Assembly: GCF_003148685.1 (NCBI RefSeq) | Contig: NZ_QGGR01000043.1 | Coordinates: forward strand, 1-57,196 | Length of the DNA: 57,196 bases | Source of the DNA: Actinoplanes xinjiangensis | GTDB lineage: Bacteria; Actinomycetota; Actinomycetes; Mycobacteriales; Micromonosporaceae | Direction of reading: 5' to 3' | Shown: piece by piece, positions 8,282-17,024 of the stretch | Numbering within the stretch: position 1 is the first letter of the stretch | Layout of the letters: each line of letters opens with the position of its first letter | Program-made: the position numbers and the translations under genes | The notes under the pieces: generated by a model | What the model saw: only the letters and a program-made list of their open reading frames with translations | What the model was told of the DNA's origin: nothing | Databases searched by the model: none

Positions 8282-10450
8282 CTACTGGGACCTCTGCGCG
8301 CGGGGCAGGTAGCGCTCGGCGACCACGGCCGGCCGCTCGGTGACCCGGCCCTCGGCGATGTTCCGGGCCAGCCGCAGGTACTGGGCGTGGGTCCAGGTCA
8401 ACGGGGTCGCCGAGGTGGTGGGGGTGCCGGGTTCGGCGTACGGCGGCCGCCGGTCCCACACCTGCTCGGGCAGCAGCAGGCCGGGGCCGGCCGCGCGGGC
8501 CATGACGGCGAGCTGCTCCCGGGCCGCGGCGGGCTCTCCGGCCGCGATCAGATACTCGCCCCGCTCACCGTTGAGCAGGGGCCAGGCCCGGCCCCGGGTG
8601 ATCCCGGAACCGGCCGGCAGCGGGTAGTCCCACTGGCTGCCGTCGGCCTTCTCCCCGTAGCCGTCGAAGGACGCGCGGTACCAGAACAGGCCACGCCGGG
8701 TGGGCACGCCGAGCTGCCGGTCGACGACGGTGAGACTGTTCCGGACGGCCGGGTCGCCGGCCGGCAGCACCCCGAGGCGCACCAGCTCGAGGAAGCCGGG
8801 GTCGACGACCCGGCGCTGGTCGACGCCGGCCGGGCCGCTGTCCCCGATGTCGTAGGTGGTGCCCCGGTCCGGCTGCCCGTCCTTGGTGAGCCGCAGGAAG
8901 TACGGCCTCGCCGAGTACGGCCCGGTGGTGGTCACCGTCCAGCCCCTGACCCGGCTCTGCCACGCGTCGGCGGCGGCCAGGTAGCGCCGCTGCGCCGCGA
9001 CGTCACCGCCGGTACGGGCCATGTCCGCGGCGCAGACCAGTCCGGCGATGGCGGCGGCGATCGTGGCCGGGGAGTAGCCGGACTGGTTCTCCCAGCGGTC
9101 CTGCGGCGTCCACGGCGCCCGGTTGCCGTCCCGCTCGAAGCCGATCAGGAAGTCCGCGGCCCGCCGTACCCCCGCCCGGGTCCGCGGATCGGTGCGGCCC
9201 AACTGGTGGGCGAGCACGATCGGCAGGGCGACCTCGTCCAGCTGGAGGCCGTCCCAGACCGGTGTGCCGTCGAGGCGGGCGTTCTGCGGGAACGACCCGT
9301 CCGGGCGCTGCTGCACGGCGAACAGGTGGTCCAGGGCCCGGTTCGCGCCGGCCCGGTCGCCCGCGGCGAGCAGGCCGGTGGCGATCTGGTAGAGATCACG
9401 CGCCCACACCAGGTGGTAGGGGCCGGACGGGTCGTCGCGGCCGAACGCCCACGGCGCGGCGGGCGCGGCCACGTAGGCGCCGCGGTGCGTCTTGTCCTCG
9501 GCGGCGGCCAGCACCATCGCGGACACCCGCCAGAGCCGATGGTCGGTGCCGGGCGGCGGACGGTCCAGGCCGTCCAGGTAGCGGGACCAGCCGTGGGCGT
9601 ACTCCCGGCTGATCCGGGGGAAACCGTGGTGCAGCGCGTCGCGGGTGACGCCGCGGGCCGCCTCGCCGGACGCCGCGAACCCGAGGGCCAGGGTGGCGTC
9701 GCGGTGGCCGGGGCGGCCGGTGAGCGCGGTCTCGGCGGTCTGCACGAGGCTGCCGGGCGCGGCGGCGGCGTACCGGTGGTCCATCCGGCCGTCGGCGAGC
9801 AGGTCGGTCCAGCCGTCGTTGACGCCGGCGTAGCCGCTGGAGGTGGCGGTGAAGGCGGGTGCGGCGGCGAGGGCGGCGGCCACGTCACCGTCCGCCGCGA
9901 TCAACGCCCTTCCCTCGGTACGCCCGGAGTCGTCCCCCCGCGTGCCGGCCAGCGCCGGATCGTGCACCACGTGCAGCCGCAACGGCCGGTCGCCGCGCGT
10001 GGTGAACCGCAGGGCGGCGAGTACCACTGCCGACCGCGGATCGGTCGTCCACGACACGGTCAGCCGCCACCGGCCGGACCGTTCGGCGAGCGTCTGCCGG
10101 TAGCTCAGGCTCCGCGTGCCGGTGAGTTCGGTGGTCACGTCGGCCTGCTCGGCGCGGACGGCGTACCCACCGGGGCCGGTGACCACGAACTGCAGTGCGC
10201 GCACGCTCGGCGTGCCGAGGTCGGGATAGAAGACCTCCCCCAGCCCGCCGGCCCGCTGCACCGTGGCCCACACCGTGCTGCGGGTGTCCGCCGAGGTCAG
10301 GAACCCGGTCTTGTCGGCCGGGAGGTACGGCTGGTCGACGCCGGGGCCGCCGGGCGCCGGCCCGGTCACCGCACCGGCGGCGGGAACACCGGCCGGGGTG
10401 AACGTGAGGACGGCCGCGAGCAGTACGGACCCGATTCTCCGGTACGCCAT
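8282..10450 (-). CDS. Secreted GH15 glucoamylase / glucodextranase-like enzyme
   Basis: A 722-residue secreted glycoside hydrolase. A signal peptide covers about residues 1-27. The N-terminal beta-sandwich of bacterial glucoamylases and glucodextranases spans roughly residues 30-280 (GFLTSADTRSTVWATVQRAGG). The (alpha/alpha)6 barrel follows, with the likely catalytic acid in LQLDEVALP and the catalytic base in LLPEQVWD. Such enzymes release glucose from the non-reducing ends of alpha-glucans; dextran is an alternative substrate. Monocistronic. Its end nearly abuts the convergent gene ending at 8279, so transcripts probably overlap. Confidence 0.88.
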   Translation of the reverse strand: MAYRRIGSVLLAAVLTFTPAGVPAAGAVTGPAPGGPGVDQPYLPADKTGFLTSADTRSTVWATVQRAGGLGEVFYPDLGTPSVRALQFVVTGPGGYAVRAEQADVTTELTGTRSLSYRQTLAERSGRWRLTVSWTTDPRSAVVLAALRFTTRGDRPLRLHVVHDPALAGTRGDDSGRTEGRALIAADGDVAAALAAAPAFTATSSGYAGVNDGWTDLLADGRMDHRYAAAAPGSLVQTAETALTGRPGHRDATLALGFAASGEAARGVTRDALHHGFPRISREYAHGWSRYLDGLDRPPPGTDHRLWRVSAMVLAAAEDKTHRGAYVAAPAAPWAFGRDDPSGPYHLVWARDLYQIATGLLAAGDRAGANRALDHLFAVQQRPDGSFPQNARLDGTPVWDGLQLDEVALPIVLAHQLGRTDPRTRAGVRRAADFLIGFERDGNRAPWTPQDRWENQSGYSPATIAAAIAGLVCAADMARTGGDVAAQRRYLAAADAWQSRVRGWTVTTTGPYSARPYFLRLTKDGQPDRGTTYDIGDSGPAGVDQRRVVDPGFLELVRLGVLPAGDPAVRNSLTVVDRQLGVPTRRGLFWYRASFDGYGEKADGSQWDYPLPAGSGITRGRAWPLLNGERGEYLIAAGEPAAAREQLAVMARAAGPGLLLPEQVWDRRPPYAEPGTPTTSATPLTWTHAQYLRLARNIAEGRVTERPAVVAERYLPRAQRSQ

Positions 10451-10483
10451 GACACGCCCTTACCCGATTAACGCCGATCGATG

Positions 10484-12790
10484 TCAGGGTCTGGTGCGGA
10501 GTTCGTCGTGCAGGGCGCGCATCAGTTCGGCACCGGTGAACGGCTTCTCCAGCAGATGCACGTCGGCGGAGAGGGTGCCGTGGGTGGTGAGGACCGGCTG
10601 GGCGTACCCGGACATGAACAGGACCCGGGTGCCCGGCCACCGGGACCGGACCGCCTCGGCCAGGTCCCGGCCCAGCATGTTTGGCATGATCACATCGGTG
10701 AGCAGGACGTCGACGCTGTGCGTCGCGGCCAGGCGCAGCGCCTCGTCGCCACCGTCGGCGGCCAGCACGGTGTAACCGCCGCGCCGCAGGATCCGGCAGG
10801 TCACCTCGCGCAGCGCGCTCTCGTCCTCGACCACCAGCACGGTCGCGCCGTGCCCGGCCAGACCGGCCACCGACTGCTCGGGGCCACCCTGATGCGCCTC
10901 GGCGTCGGTGGCCGGCAGCAGGATCGTGAAGGTGGTGCCGACCCCGGCTTCGGAGTAGATCTGCACGGTCCCGCCGGCCTGGGTGATGATGCCGTAGACG
11001 GTGGCCAGGCCCAGGCCGGTGCCCTGGCCGCTGGGCTTGGTGGTGAAGAACGGCTCGAACGCCTTGTCGATCACCTCCTTGGGCATGCCGGTGCCGGTGT
11101 CGGACACCCGCAGCCGGACATACCGGCCGGTCGGCAGCCCCGCCCGGGCGGCGGCGTGCTCGAAGTCGACGTCGACCAGGGCGGTGTCGATGGTCAGGCG
11201 GCCGCCGGCGGGCATCGCGTCGCGGGCGTTCACGGCCAGGTTGACCAGCACCTGCTCCAGCTGGCCCGGATCGGCCATCACCGACGGCAGGCCGGCGGTG
11301 GTCCGTACGGTCAGGGCGATGTGCTCCCCCAGCGACCGGTCCAGCATCTGGTGCACCTCGGTGACCACGGTGTTCAGGTTGAGCGGGCGGGGGCGGATCA
11401 CCTCGCGGCGGGCGAAGGCGAGCAACTGATGGGTGAGGTCGCTGCCCCGGCGGGCGGCGCGGGCGATCTGCTCGGCGTCGACGGCCGGTGGTGTGCCGGC
11501 CGCGTCCTCGACGATGAACGACGCGTAGTTGAGGATCACCGCGAGCAGGTTGTTGAAGTCGTGGGCGATCCCGCCGGCCAGCTGGCCCAGGCTCTCCAGC
11601 CGCTGCGCCTGCTGCATGCGGGCCTCCAGCCGCTGCCGGTCGGTCTCCTCGCGCAGCCGGCGGCGCTCCTCCTCGGCGGCCAGCCGCTCGGAGATGTCCC
11701 GCACCACCGCGACGATCACCACGCCGCTGTCGGTGTGCAGGGAGCTGCACGCGATGTCGACCGGGATCTCGGCACCGCCGCGCCGGGCCGCCCGGCGGGT
11801 CGCCCAGCGCTGGTCGGACTCCTCCACCGAGCGTTCGGAGTCCAGCGGGGTGCTGTCGCCGCCGGTCCGCAGCACCGCCGACACCGCCGGCAGCCCGTCC
11901 GGCAGCAGCAGCGCCACCGGCATGTGCAGCAGGTCGTGGCGGGGGTGGCCGAACAGGCGCTCGGCCTCGGCGTTGACCAGCACCACCTCCCCGGACTCGG
12001 CGACACCGAGAACCGCGTCCGGCGCGGCGTCCAGGATCGCCTGCACCCGTGCCTCGGCCCGCTCCCGGTCGCTGACGTCGCGGGTGATGCTGGTCGTGCC
12101 GACGATCGTGCCGCGCTCGTCGATCAGCGGGGACACCAGCGTCGACACCGCGATGTCCTCGTCCTTGGCGGTACGCCGGACGCTGCGGTACCGGTCCACC
12201 CGGCCGCCCAGGCGCACCATCAGGCGTACCTGGGCCTCGTCGCCGCGCCGGTCCTCCGGGATGATCAGGTCGATCGACCGGCCGATCATGTCGGAGCCCG
12301 GATGGCCGTAGAGCGCCTCGGCGCCCGGGTTCCAGGACAGCACCCGGCCGTCCAGGTCGGTGGTGACGATCGCGTCGTGCGACGACTGCACGATCGAGGC
12401 GAGCAGCGACCGGGTGCGGGCCGCCTCCCGCTGGGCCGTGTCGTCGCGGAGCACCGCGGTCACGTACGTCTCGCCGTCCGGCGCGGCCACCGCGGACAGG
12501 GAGACCTCGACGGCGAAGACGGTGCCGTCGCGACGGACGCCGCGCAGCGGCAGGCGGCGCAGCGGCGGATGGGGGCCGGAGAGGTATCCCGCCCGGTGCT
12601 GAGGATGCCGGTCGCGGGTGTCCTCCGGAACCAGATCGTCGACGGAGGTCCCGGCCAGGTCGTCGTCGGTCCAGCCGAACATGTCGTGGGCGCGGCGGTT
12701 GGCCATCGTGATCGTGCCGTCCGAACGGCTCACGATGATCGCGTCCGGGGCGGTGTCGAGCAGAAGCCCCGGGATACCGGTTGACTCCAC
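10484..12790 (-). CDS. PAS-domain hybrid sensor histidine kinase with receiver domain
   Basis: A 768-residue soluble hybrid kinase. Three PAS domains cover about residues 8-120, 130-245 and 250-370. They are followed by a coiled helix, a HisKA domain with the phosphoacceptor H410 (LAGGIAHDFNN), and an HATPase with N521 (NLAVNARDAM) and the G boxes near 564 and 589-595. A receiver domain spans about 648-765 with acceptor D699 (DVLLTDVIMPN). There are no membrane spans, so it senses a cytoplasmic or redox signal through PAS. GTG start, with GGGAGG 5-6 bases upstream. It stands alone, with no adjacent output regulator. Confidence 0.92.
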   Translation of the reverse strand: MESTGIPGLLLDTAPDAIIVSRSDGTITMANRRAHDMFGWTDDDLAGTSVDDLVPEDTRDRHPQHRAGYLSGPHPPLRRLPLRGVRRDGTVFAVEVSLSAVAAPDGETYVTAVLRDDTAQREAARTRSLLASIVQSSHDAIVTTDLDGRVLSWNPGAEALYGHPGSDMIGRSIDLIIPEDRRGDEAQVRLMVRLGGRVDRYRSVRRTAKDEDIAVSTLVSPLIDERGTIVGTTSITRDVSDRERAEARVQAILDAAPDAVLGVAESGEVVLVNAEAERLFGHPRHDLLHMPVALLLPDGLPAVSAVLRTGGDSTPLDSERSVEESDQRWATRRAARRGGAEIPVDIACSSLHTDSGVVIVAVVRDISERLAAEEERRRLREETDRQRLEARMQQAQRLESLGQLAGGIAHDFNNLLAVILNYASFIVEDAAGTPPAVDAEQIARAARRGSDLTHQLLAFARREVIRPRPLNLNTVVTEVHQMLDRSLGEHIALTVRTTAGLPSVMADPGQLEQVLVNLAVNARDAMPAGGRLTIDTALVDVDFEHAAARAGLPTGRYVRLRVSDTGTGMPKEVIDKAFEPFFTTKPSGQGTGLGLATVYGIITQAGGTVQIYSEAGVGTTFTILLPATDAEAHQGGPEQSVAGLAGHGATVLVVEDESALREVTCRILRRGGYTVLAADGGDEALRLAATHSVDVLLTDVIMPNMLGRDLAEAVRSRWPGTRVLFMSGYAQPVLTTHGTLSADVHLLEKPFTGAELMRALHDELRTRP

Positions 12791-12869
12791 CGACGCCTCC
12801 CGCCCCCTAAAGTACGTCTATCCTGATATTTCGGTATCCGGTTGTCAGTTTCGGAGAAAAGCTGTCGAA

Positions 12870-13658
12870 GTGAGTAGCGCGCTGTCACCTATCGACCCGA
12901 ATCGCCCCAGTGCCGCCCGCATCTACGACGCCTACCTGGGCGGCACCCACAATTTCGCCGCCGACCGCGCCGTCGCCGACCGTGCCGCCGAGATCCTGCC
13001 CGAGGTCCCGCTGATCGCCCGCGCCAACCGGGACCTGCTGCGGCGGATCGTGCGGTATGCGGCCGCCCGCGGGGTCCACCAGTTCCTCGACCTCGGCTCC
13101 GGCATCCCCACCGAGAACAACGTGCACCAGGTGGCCCGCGAGGTGGCGCCGGACGCCCGGGTCGTCTACGTCGATCTGGACCCGACCGCGGTGCTCTACG
13201 CCCGGCACCTGCTCGGCGACGACACGCAGACCGCGATCGTCCGGGGCGACCTGCGGCAACCGGCGGCGATCCTGGCCGCGCCGGAGGTCCGTGACCTGAT
13301 CGATCTCGGCCGGCCGGTCGCGATCCTGATGATCGCGGTCCTGCACTTCATGCCGGACGGGCCGGAACTGGACGCGGCACTGCACGCCTACCGCGAGGCG
13401 GTGGCCCCCGGCAGCCTGCTGGCGATCTCGCACGTCACCACGAACGGCGAGCCGGAACCGACCGCGCGGATCGCCGAACTCTACAACCGCACCGGCACCC
13501 CGCTGGTGGTGCGCGACGCCGCCCGGACGGCCCGTTTCTTCGAGGGGTGGCGCCTGGTCGAGCCGGGCCTGGTCCCCGGGCCCCGGTGGCGCCCCGACGA
13601 CGGACCGGTCAGCGACGCGGAGCGATACCTGACCCTGGCCGGCGTCGCCGAGAGATAG
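12870..13658 (+). CDS. DUF574 SAM-dependent methyltransferase
   Basis: A 262-residue member of the actinobacterial DUF574 / nucleotide-methyltransferase-like family. Typical motifs are SAARIYDAYLGGTHNFAADR at the N-terminus and the SAM-binding motif LDLGSGIPTENNVHQVA, where the family usually has D-x-G-x-G-x-P-T. The substrate is unknown; these proteins are greatly expanded in filamentous actinomycetes. GTG start at 12870 (VSSALSPIDPNRPSA). Divergent from the kinase gene with a 79-base spacer. The last 50 bases overlap the antisense zinc-ribbon gene at 13609-13884. Confidence 0.9.
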   Translation: MSSALSPIDPNRPSAARIYDAYLGGTHNFAADRAVADRAAEILPEVPLIARANRDLLRRIVRYAAARGVHQFLDLGSGIPTENNVHQVAREVAPDARVVYVDLDPTAVLYARHLLGDDTQTAIVRGDLRQPAAILAAPEVRDLIDLGRPVAILMIAVLHFMPDGPELDAALHAYREAVAPGSLLAISHVTTNGEPEPTARIAELYNRTGTPLVVRDAARTARFFEGWRLVEPGLVPGPRWRPDDGPVSDAERYLTLAGVAER

Positions 13659-13884
13659 CGATCCCGGCATCGGCCGGCCGGTCGTAACCGTCGCAACTGT
13701 CCTCCGGCTCGACGTCGATCAGGTCGAACAGGTCCGGCCCGGAGTGCCCGGTGTCGACGGTGCCGCCGATCAGGCCGAGCAGGGCCGCGCAGTTGCGCCC
13801 ATACCCCTGCACCATGCGGTCCACCCGGGTGGGGTGCCCGCAGCGCCGGCACGGGCGCATCCGCTCCGTTGATGGCTCACCCAC
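13609..13884 (-). CDS. Small CxxC zinc-ribbon-like protein
   Basis: A 91-residue protein with the core CRRCGHPTRVDRMVQGYGRNC (residues 12-32), the CxxCG...GxGxxC arrangement seen in small DUF6011-like actinobacterial proteins. The end is basic and disordered. A GTG at 13882-13884 or the ATG at 13858-13860 could be the start; the second is only 2 residues before the first Cys pair. The tail overlaps the convergent methyltransferase gene by 50 bases, so its last 16 residues may be an artefact or a true overlap. Function unknown; zinc binding inferred. Confidence 0.6.
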   Translation of the reverse strand: MGEPSTERMRPCRRCGHPTRVDRMVQGYGRNCAALLGLIGGTVDTGHSGPDLFDLIDVEPEDSCDGYDRPADAGIAISRRRRPGSGIAPRR

Positions 13885-13906
13885 GTGACCAGTATCGGCG
13901 TACCGA

Positions 13907-14461
13907 TCAGGATTCGCCGACCGCGTCGGCCAGTTCCTGCTTGTTCATCCGGGAACGTCCGTGGATCTCCTGCTCGCGCGCCTTCTGGTAGAGCTCCCGG
14001 CGGGTGGTCTCGTGGTCGCCGCCGGAGGGCAGGTCCGCGCCGGTCGTCGCCTCGAGGAAGCGGCGGCCCATCTCGTCGCGCTCGGCGTCGTCGAGGCGTT
14101 CGGCGAGGATCGGCAGGAGGTCCTGCTCCTCCTCCTGGACGTGGTGGCGCAGCTCGCCGGTGATAGCGGCGACGGTCCCGTCGTATCCCGGGTCCTCGGC
14201 GTCGCCGCGCAGCAGGTTCTGGAGCATCTCCTCGACCTGGTGGTGTTCGACGACGCCGTCCTTGACCTCGTCACCGGCCTCGGCGGCCAGATCGCGGATG
14301 GCGGGGTAGACGAACGCCTCCTCGGCCTCGGAGTGCGGCAGCAGAAGCCGCGCCACCTCCTGCATGAGAGCCGCGCTGTCGCCGTCGCCCTTCTCGGCGC
14401 GGGCCAGCAGGTCCTCTACCTGACGGTGCTGCTCTTTGATGATCTCCACAATGTCCGGCAC
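13907..14461 (-). CDS. Hemerythrin HHE domain protein
   Basis: A 184-residue protein. Residues about 1-135 form a four-helix hemerythrin domain, with ligand candidates in EQHRQVEDLL, LLPHSEAEEAFVYP, EHHQVEEML and LRHHVQEEEQDLLP. It probably binds a non-haem di-iron centre and oxygen or nitric oxide. Residues about 150-184 (TRRELYQKAREQEIHGRS, then MNKQELADAV) look like a small SAP/Rho-N-like helix pair that may bind nucleic acid. This fusion is common in actinomycetes. Faces away from the DUF3817 gene. Confidence 0.9.
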   Translation of the reverse strand: MPDIVEIIKEQHRQVEDLLARAEKGDGDSAALMQEVARLLLPHSEAEEAFVYPAIRDLAAEAGDEVKDGVVEHHQVEEMLQNLLRGDAEDPGYDGTVAAITGELRHHVQEEEQDLLPILAERLDDAERDEMGRRFLEATTGADLPSGGDHETTRRELYQKAREQEIHGRSRMNKQELADAVGES

Positions 14462-14584
14462 GGCTTCCCCCTTGATATTTGGACAAAGGGCGTATTACCC
14501 GAAAACGGACGGATCATCCTTCAGCAAACGCACATCTTCCCGGTCGTACGCTGCGGTGGAAGCATGTGAGGGGAGACTGCCGAG

Positions 14585-14911
14585 GTGGAGATAAAGGTGC
14601 AACCGTTCCGGATCTTCAGGATCACCGCGATCGCCGAGGCGTTCTCCTGGACCGGCCTGCTCGTCGGCATGTTCCTGAAATACGTCACGGAGACCACCGA
14701 GGCCGGGGTGTGGCTGTTCGGCCGCCTGCACGGCGCCCTGTTCATCGCCTATCTGGTCGCGACCCTCTGGGTGGCGCGGGCCGAGCGCTGGTCGCTGTGG
14801 CGGGTGCTGTTCGGCCTGGCCGCCTCGATCCCACCGCTCACCACCCTGATCTTCGAGCGCTGGGTGGCCAAGCGTCGCCCGGCGGCGGAACCGGTGGCCG
14901 CCACCGCCTGA
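14585..14911 (+). CDS. DUF3817 integral membrane protein
   Basis: A 108-residue membrane protein with three predicted spans (FRITAIAEAFSWTGLLVGMFL, LHGALFIAYLVATLWVA, VLFGLAASIPPLTTLIFERW). The N-terminal AEAFSW...G and the conserved HG before the second span fit DUF3817. GTG start at 14585 with GGGGAGACTGCCGAG upstream. Function unknown. Ends at a strong hairpin shared with the convergent catabolic operon. Confidence 0.85.
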   Translation: MEIKVQPFRIFRITAIAEAFSWTGLLVGMFLKYVTETTEAGVWLFGRLHGALFIAYLVATLWVARAERWSLWRVLFGLAASIPPLTTLIFERWVAKRRPAAEPVAATA

Positions 14912-14923
14912 GTTCCGCCGGCG

Positions 14924-14953
14924 GTGGGGGCGTGTCTGCCGACGCGCCCCCAC
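14924..14953. terminator. Bidirectional terminator hairpin
   Basis: A 13-bp stem with one G-T wobble (14924-14936 with 14941-14953) and a 4-base loop between convergent genes. No T-run on either side. Confidence 0.72.
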
Positions 14954-14956
14954 ACG

Positions 14957-15895
14957 TCACTTCACTGCTATCGGATTGACCGGGGAGCCGACCGCACCGG
15001 TGATCGGCAGCGGCGCCGCGGTCAGCCAGAACTCGTAGACGCCATCGGAGGCGCAGTCCGCGGCCAGGGCGTCCAGGTCCCACATCTCCCCGAGGAACAG
15101 GCCGATGTGCGGGATCGCCACCTGGTGCAACGGCTGGAACGCGTCGTCGAACTCATTGGGCCGCACCTCGAATCCCCAGGTGTCGGTGGCGATCGCGGCG
15201 ATCTCCGTCCGGTGCAGCCAGTCCGCGGTGCTGAAGGACAGACCGGGAGCGGGCCCGCCGGCGTAGTCACCCCAGCCGTCGCGGCGGGCGCGGGCGAGCT
15301 GGCCGGTACGGATCAGGACGATGTCGCCCCGGCCGATCTCGACGCCCGCGTCCGCCGCCACCGAGTCGAGATGGTCGGACGTGATGGCGAAGCCGTCCGG
15401 CAGGTCCCCGAAGTCCAGCAGCACACCGCGCCCGGCGATCACGTCGGCGACCGTCTCGATGCCGGTGAACCCGTCACCGAGGCTGGTCACCACATCGGCG
15501 GCACGGCGGCCGTTCCAGGCGTAACCGTGGTCGAAGATGTGGCCGAGCCCGTCCCACTGGGTCGAGCACTGCAACGGCATGGCGATCACGTCGTCGGCGC
15601 CGCCGATGCCGTGCGGGAAACCCTGCACACCGGCGGCCGCGTCGGTGCCGGTGTCGAGCATGGTGTGCACCGGGTTGGTGCGGCGCCGCCAGCCCTTCTG
15701 CGGGCCGTTCGCGTCGAACGACTGCGACAGCGAGAACGACACCCCCCGGCGCACCAGCGCCGCGCCCTGCCTGCGCTTCTCCGGGGTCAGGAAGTTCATC
15801 GTGCCGCGTACGTCGTCAGCACCCCACCGCCCCCAGTTGGAGCAGCGTTTCGCCGCCGCCGCGACGGCGCCCTCCGGGTCACTTCTGGAGAACAT
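14957..15895 (-). CDS. Cyclase-family (kynurenine-formamidase-like) metal hydrolase
   Basis: A 312-residue member of the PF04199 cyclase family, whose members hydrolyse cyclic or N-formyl substrates with a metal. The usual HxGTHxDxP motif appears here as CSTQWDGLGHIFDHG, the variant found in the long actinobacterial subfamily: the first His and Thr-His pair are changed but Asp and a later His remain. RGVLLDFGDLPDGF and GDIVLIRTGQL are also family-like. It is the last gene of a five-gene catabolic operon and overlaps the hydrolase gene end by 17 bases. Likely opens or closes a ring intermediate; substrate unknown. Confidence 0.82.
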   Translation of the reverse strand: MFSRSDPEGAVAAAAKRCSNWGRWGADDVRGTMNFLTPEKRRQGAALVRRGVSFSLSQSFDANGPQKGWRRRTNPVHTMLDTGTDAAAGVQGFPHGIGGADDVIAMPLQCSTQWDGLGHIFDHGYAWNGRRAADVVTSLGDGFTGIETVADVIAGRGVLLDFGDLPDGFAITSDHLDSVAADAGVEIGRGDIVLIRTGQLARARRDGWGDYAGGPAPGLSFSTADWLHRTEIAAIATDTWGFEVRPNEFDDAFQPLHQVAIPHIGLFLGEMWDLDALAADCASDGVYEFWLTAAPLPITGAVGSPVNPIAVK

Positions 15896-17024
15896 CGGAC
15901 ACCCAGTCGGCGATGTAGGTCTGGACGTGCGCGAAGTGGTCGAGCCCGATGTGCTCGGCCCCACCCTCCTGGGCGGTGAAGATCCGCAGTTCCCGCCGGG
16001 GCGAGTTGACCGCCTGCTCGTAGGAGCGGTGCGCGTACCGCACGGGGATCTGCCGGTCGTTCTCGCCGTGGCAGATCAGGAACGGCACGGTGATCCGCTC
16101 GACCACGCCGTCGAGGTTGACCGCCTCGGCCTTTTTGATGAACGTGTCCAGGTCGTCCTCGCCCCACACCCAGAGCACGTGGTCCCAGTAGTGCGGGACC
16201 GGGTTCTCCCCCTCGCGCTCCAGGCGCCGCTTCTGCACGGCACCCCAGTCGTGGTTGGCGCCCCAGGCGACACAGAGGGCGAGCCGCTTCTCGAACGCGG
16301 CCGCCCGGGGTGCGTAGTAGCCACCCAGCGACCAGCCCGTCAGCCCGATCTTCCCGGCGATGACGTCGTCGCGGGTGAGCAGGTAGTCGATGCAGGCGGC
16401 GGCCCAGTCCTCAGTCTCGATCCGGGATCTGAGGTCGTGGAAGCGCAGCGCCTCCCCACTGCCGGGGCAGTCGACCATCAGCGTGTGGATGCCGCGGGCC
16501 GCCAGTTCGTGCGCGAACCCGGAGGCGTACATGTGCTCCTTGGTCGAGTCGAGCCCGTTCCACAGGATGATCACCGGTGCCGGCCCTTCGACCGGTGCCC
16601 TCTTGAAATACGCCGGCAGCAGCGCCCCCTCGAACGGGATCGCCACCCGCGTCGTGGCCGGGTCGAGCAGATCGAACGCCTTCTGCTGCAGGTCGAGAAG
16701 CCGCTGGTAGACCGCCTTCCGGTCGGGCGACTTGGCGCTCTGCATCCGCTCGGCCTGGGCCAGATAGTTGGTGGCCCGCTGATACTTCTGCCCGGCGGTG
16801 CGGGTGTGCCCGGCGGCCTCGTCGGCGGCTGCCTGGGATGCCAGGTCCTCGGCGACGGCGGCCCACGATGCCATGAATTCCCTGGTGCCGACGTCGGCCC
16901 CCTGGGTGGCCAGTTCCCTGATCGGGCGGCAGGCCCGGTCCACCTCGTCGATCAGGCCGCCGCTGTTCAGGGTGGCGACGACGCCCAGATTCCAGACGTA
17001 GTTGCCCGGGAAGTACTCGAACAT
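15879..17024 (-). CDS. Alpha/beta hydrolase, 2,6-dihydroxypseudooxynicotine-hydrolase-like
   Basis: A 381-residue hydrolase with an all-helical N-terminal part (about 1-110) and an alpha/beta-hydrolase core. The nucleophile elbow is GLTGWSLGGYYAPR, the acid lies in LICHGENDRQIP and the His in AEHIGLDHFAH. The size and helical N-terminus match the FrsA / dihydroxypseudooxynicotine hydrolase group, which cleave C-C bonds in acyl-aromatic or ring-fission intermediates. It starts 1 base after the stop of the FAH-family gene. Inference: hydrolyses the ring-fission product made by the operon's extradiol dioxygenase. Confidence 0.85.
   Translation of the reverse strand: MFEYFPGNYVWNLGVVATLNSGGLIDEVDRACRPIRELATQGADVGTREFMASWAAVAEDLASQAAADEAAGHTRTAGQKYQRATNYLAQAERMQSAKSPDRKAVYQRLLDLQQKAFDLLDPATTRVAIPFEGALLPAYFKRAPVEGPAPVIILWNGLDSTKEHMYASGFAHELAARGIHTLMVDCPGSGEALRFHDLRSRIETEDWAAACIDYLLTRDDVIAGKIGLTGWSLGGYYAPRAAAFEKRLALCVAWGANHDWGAVQKRRLEREGENPVPHYWDHVLWVWGEDDLDTFIKKAEAVNLDGVVERITVPFLICHGENDRQIPVRYAHRSYEQAVNSPRRELRIFTAQEGGAEHIGLDHFAHVQTYIADWVSDVLQK

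Noticed and set aside
8057..10471. Long plus-strand frame of 804 codons
   Set aside because: Opposite to the clear GH15 gene; low-complexity Gly/Arg/Pro product without any domain.
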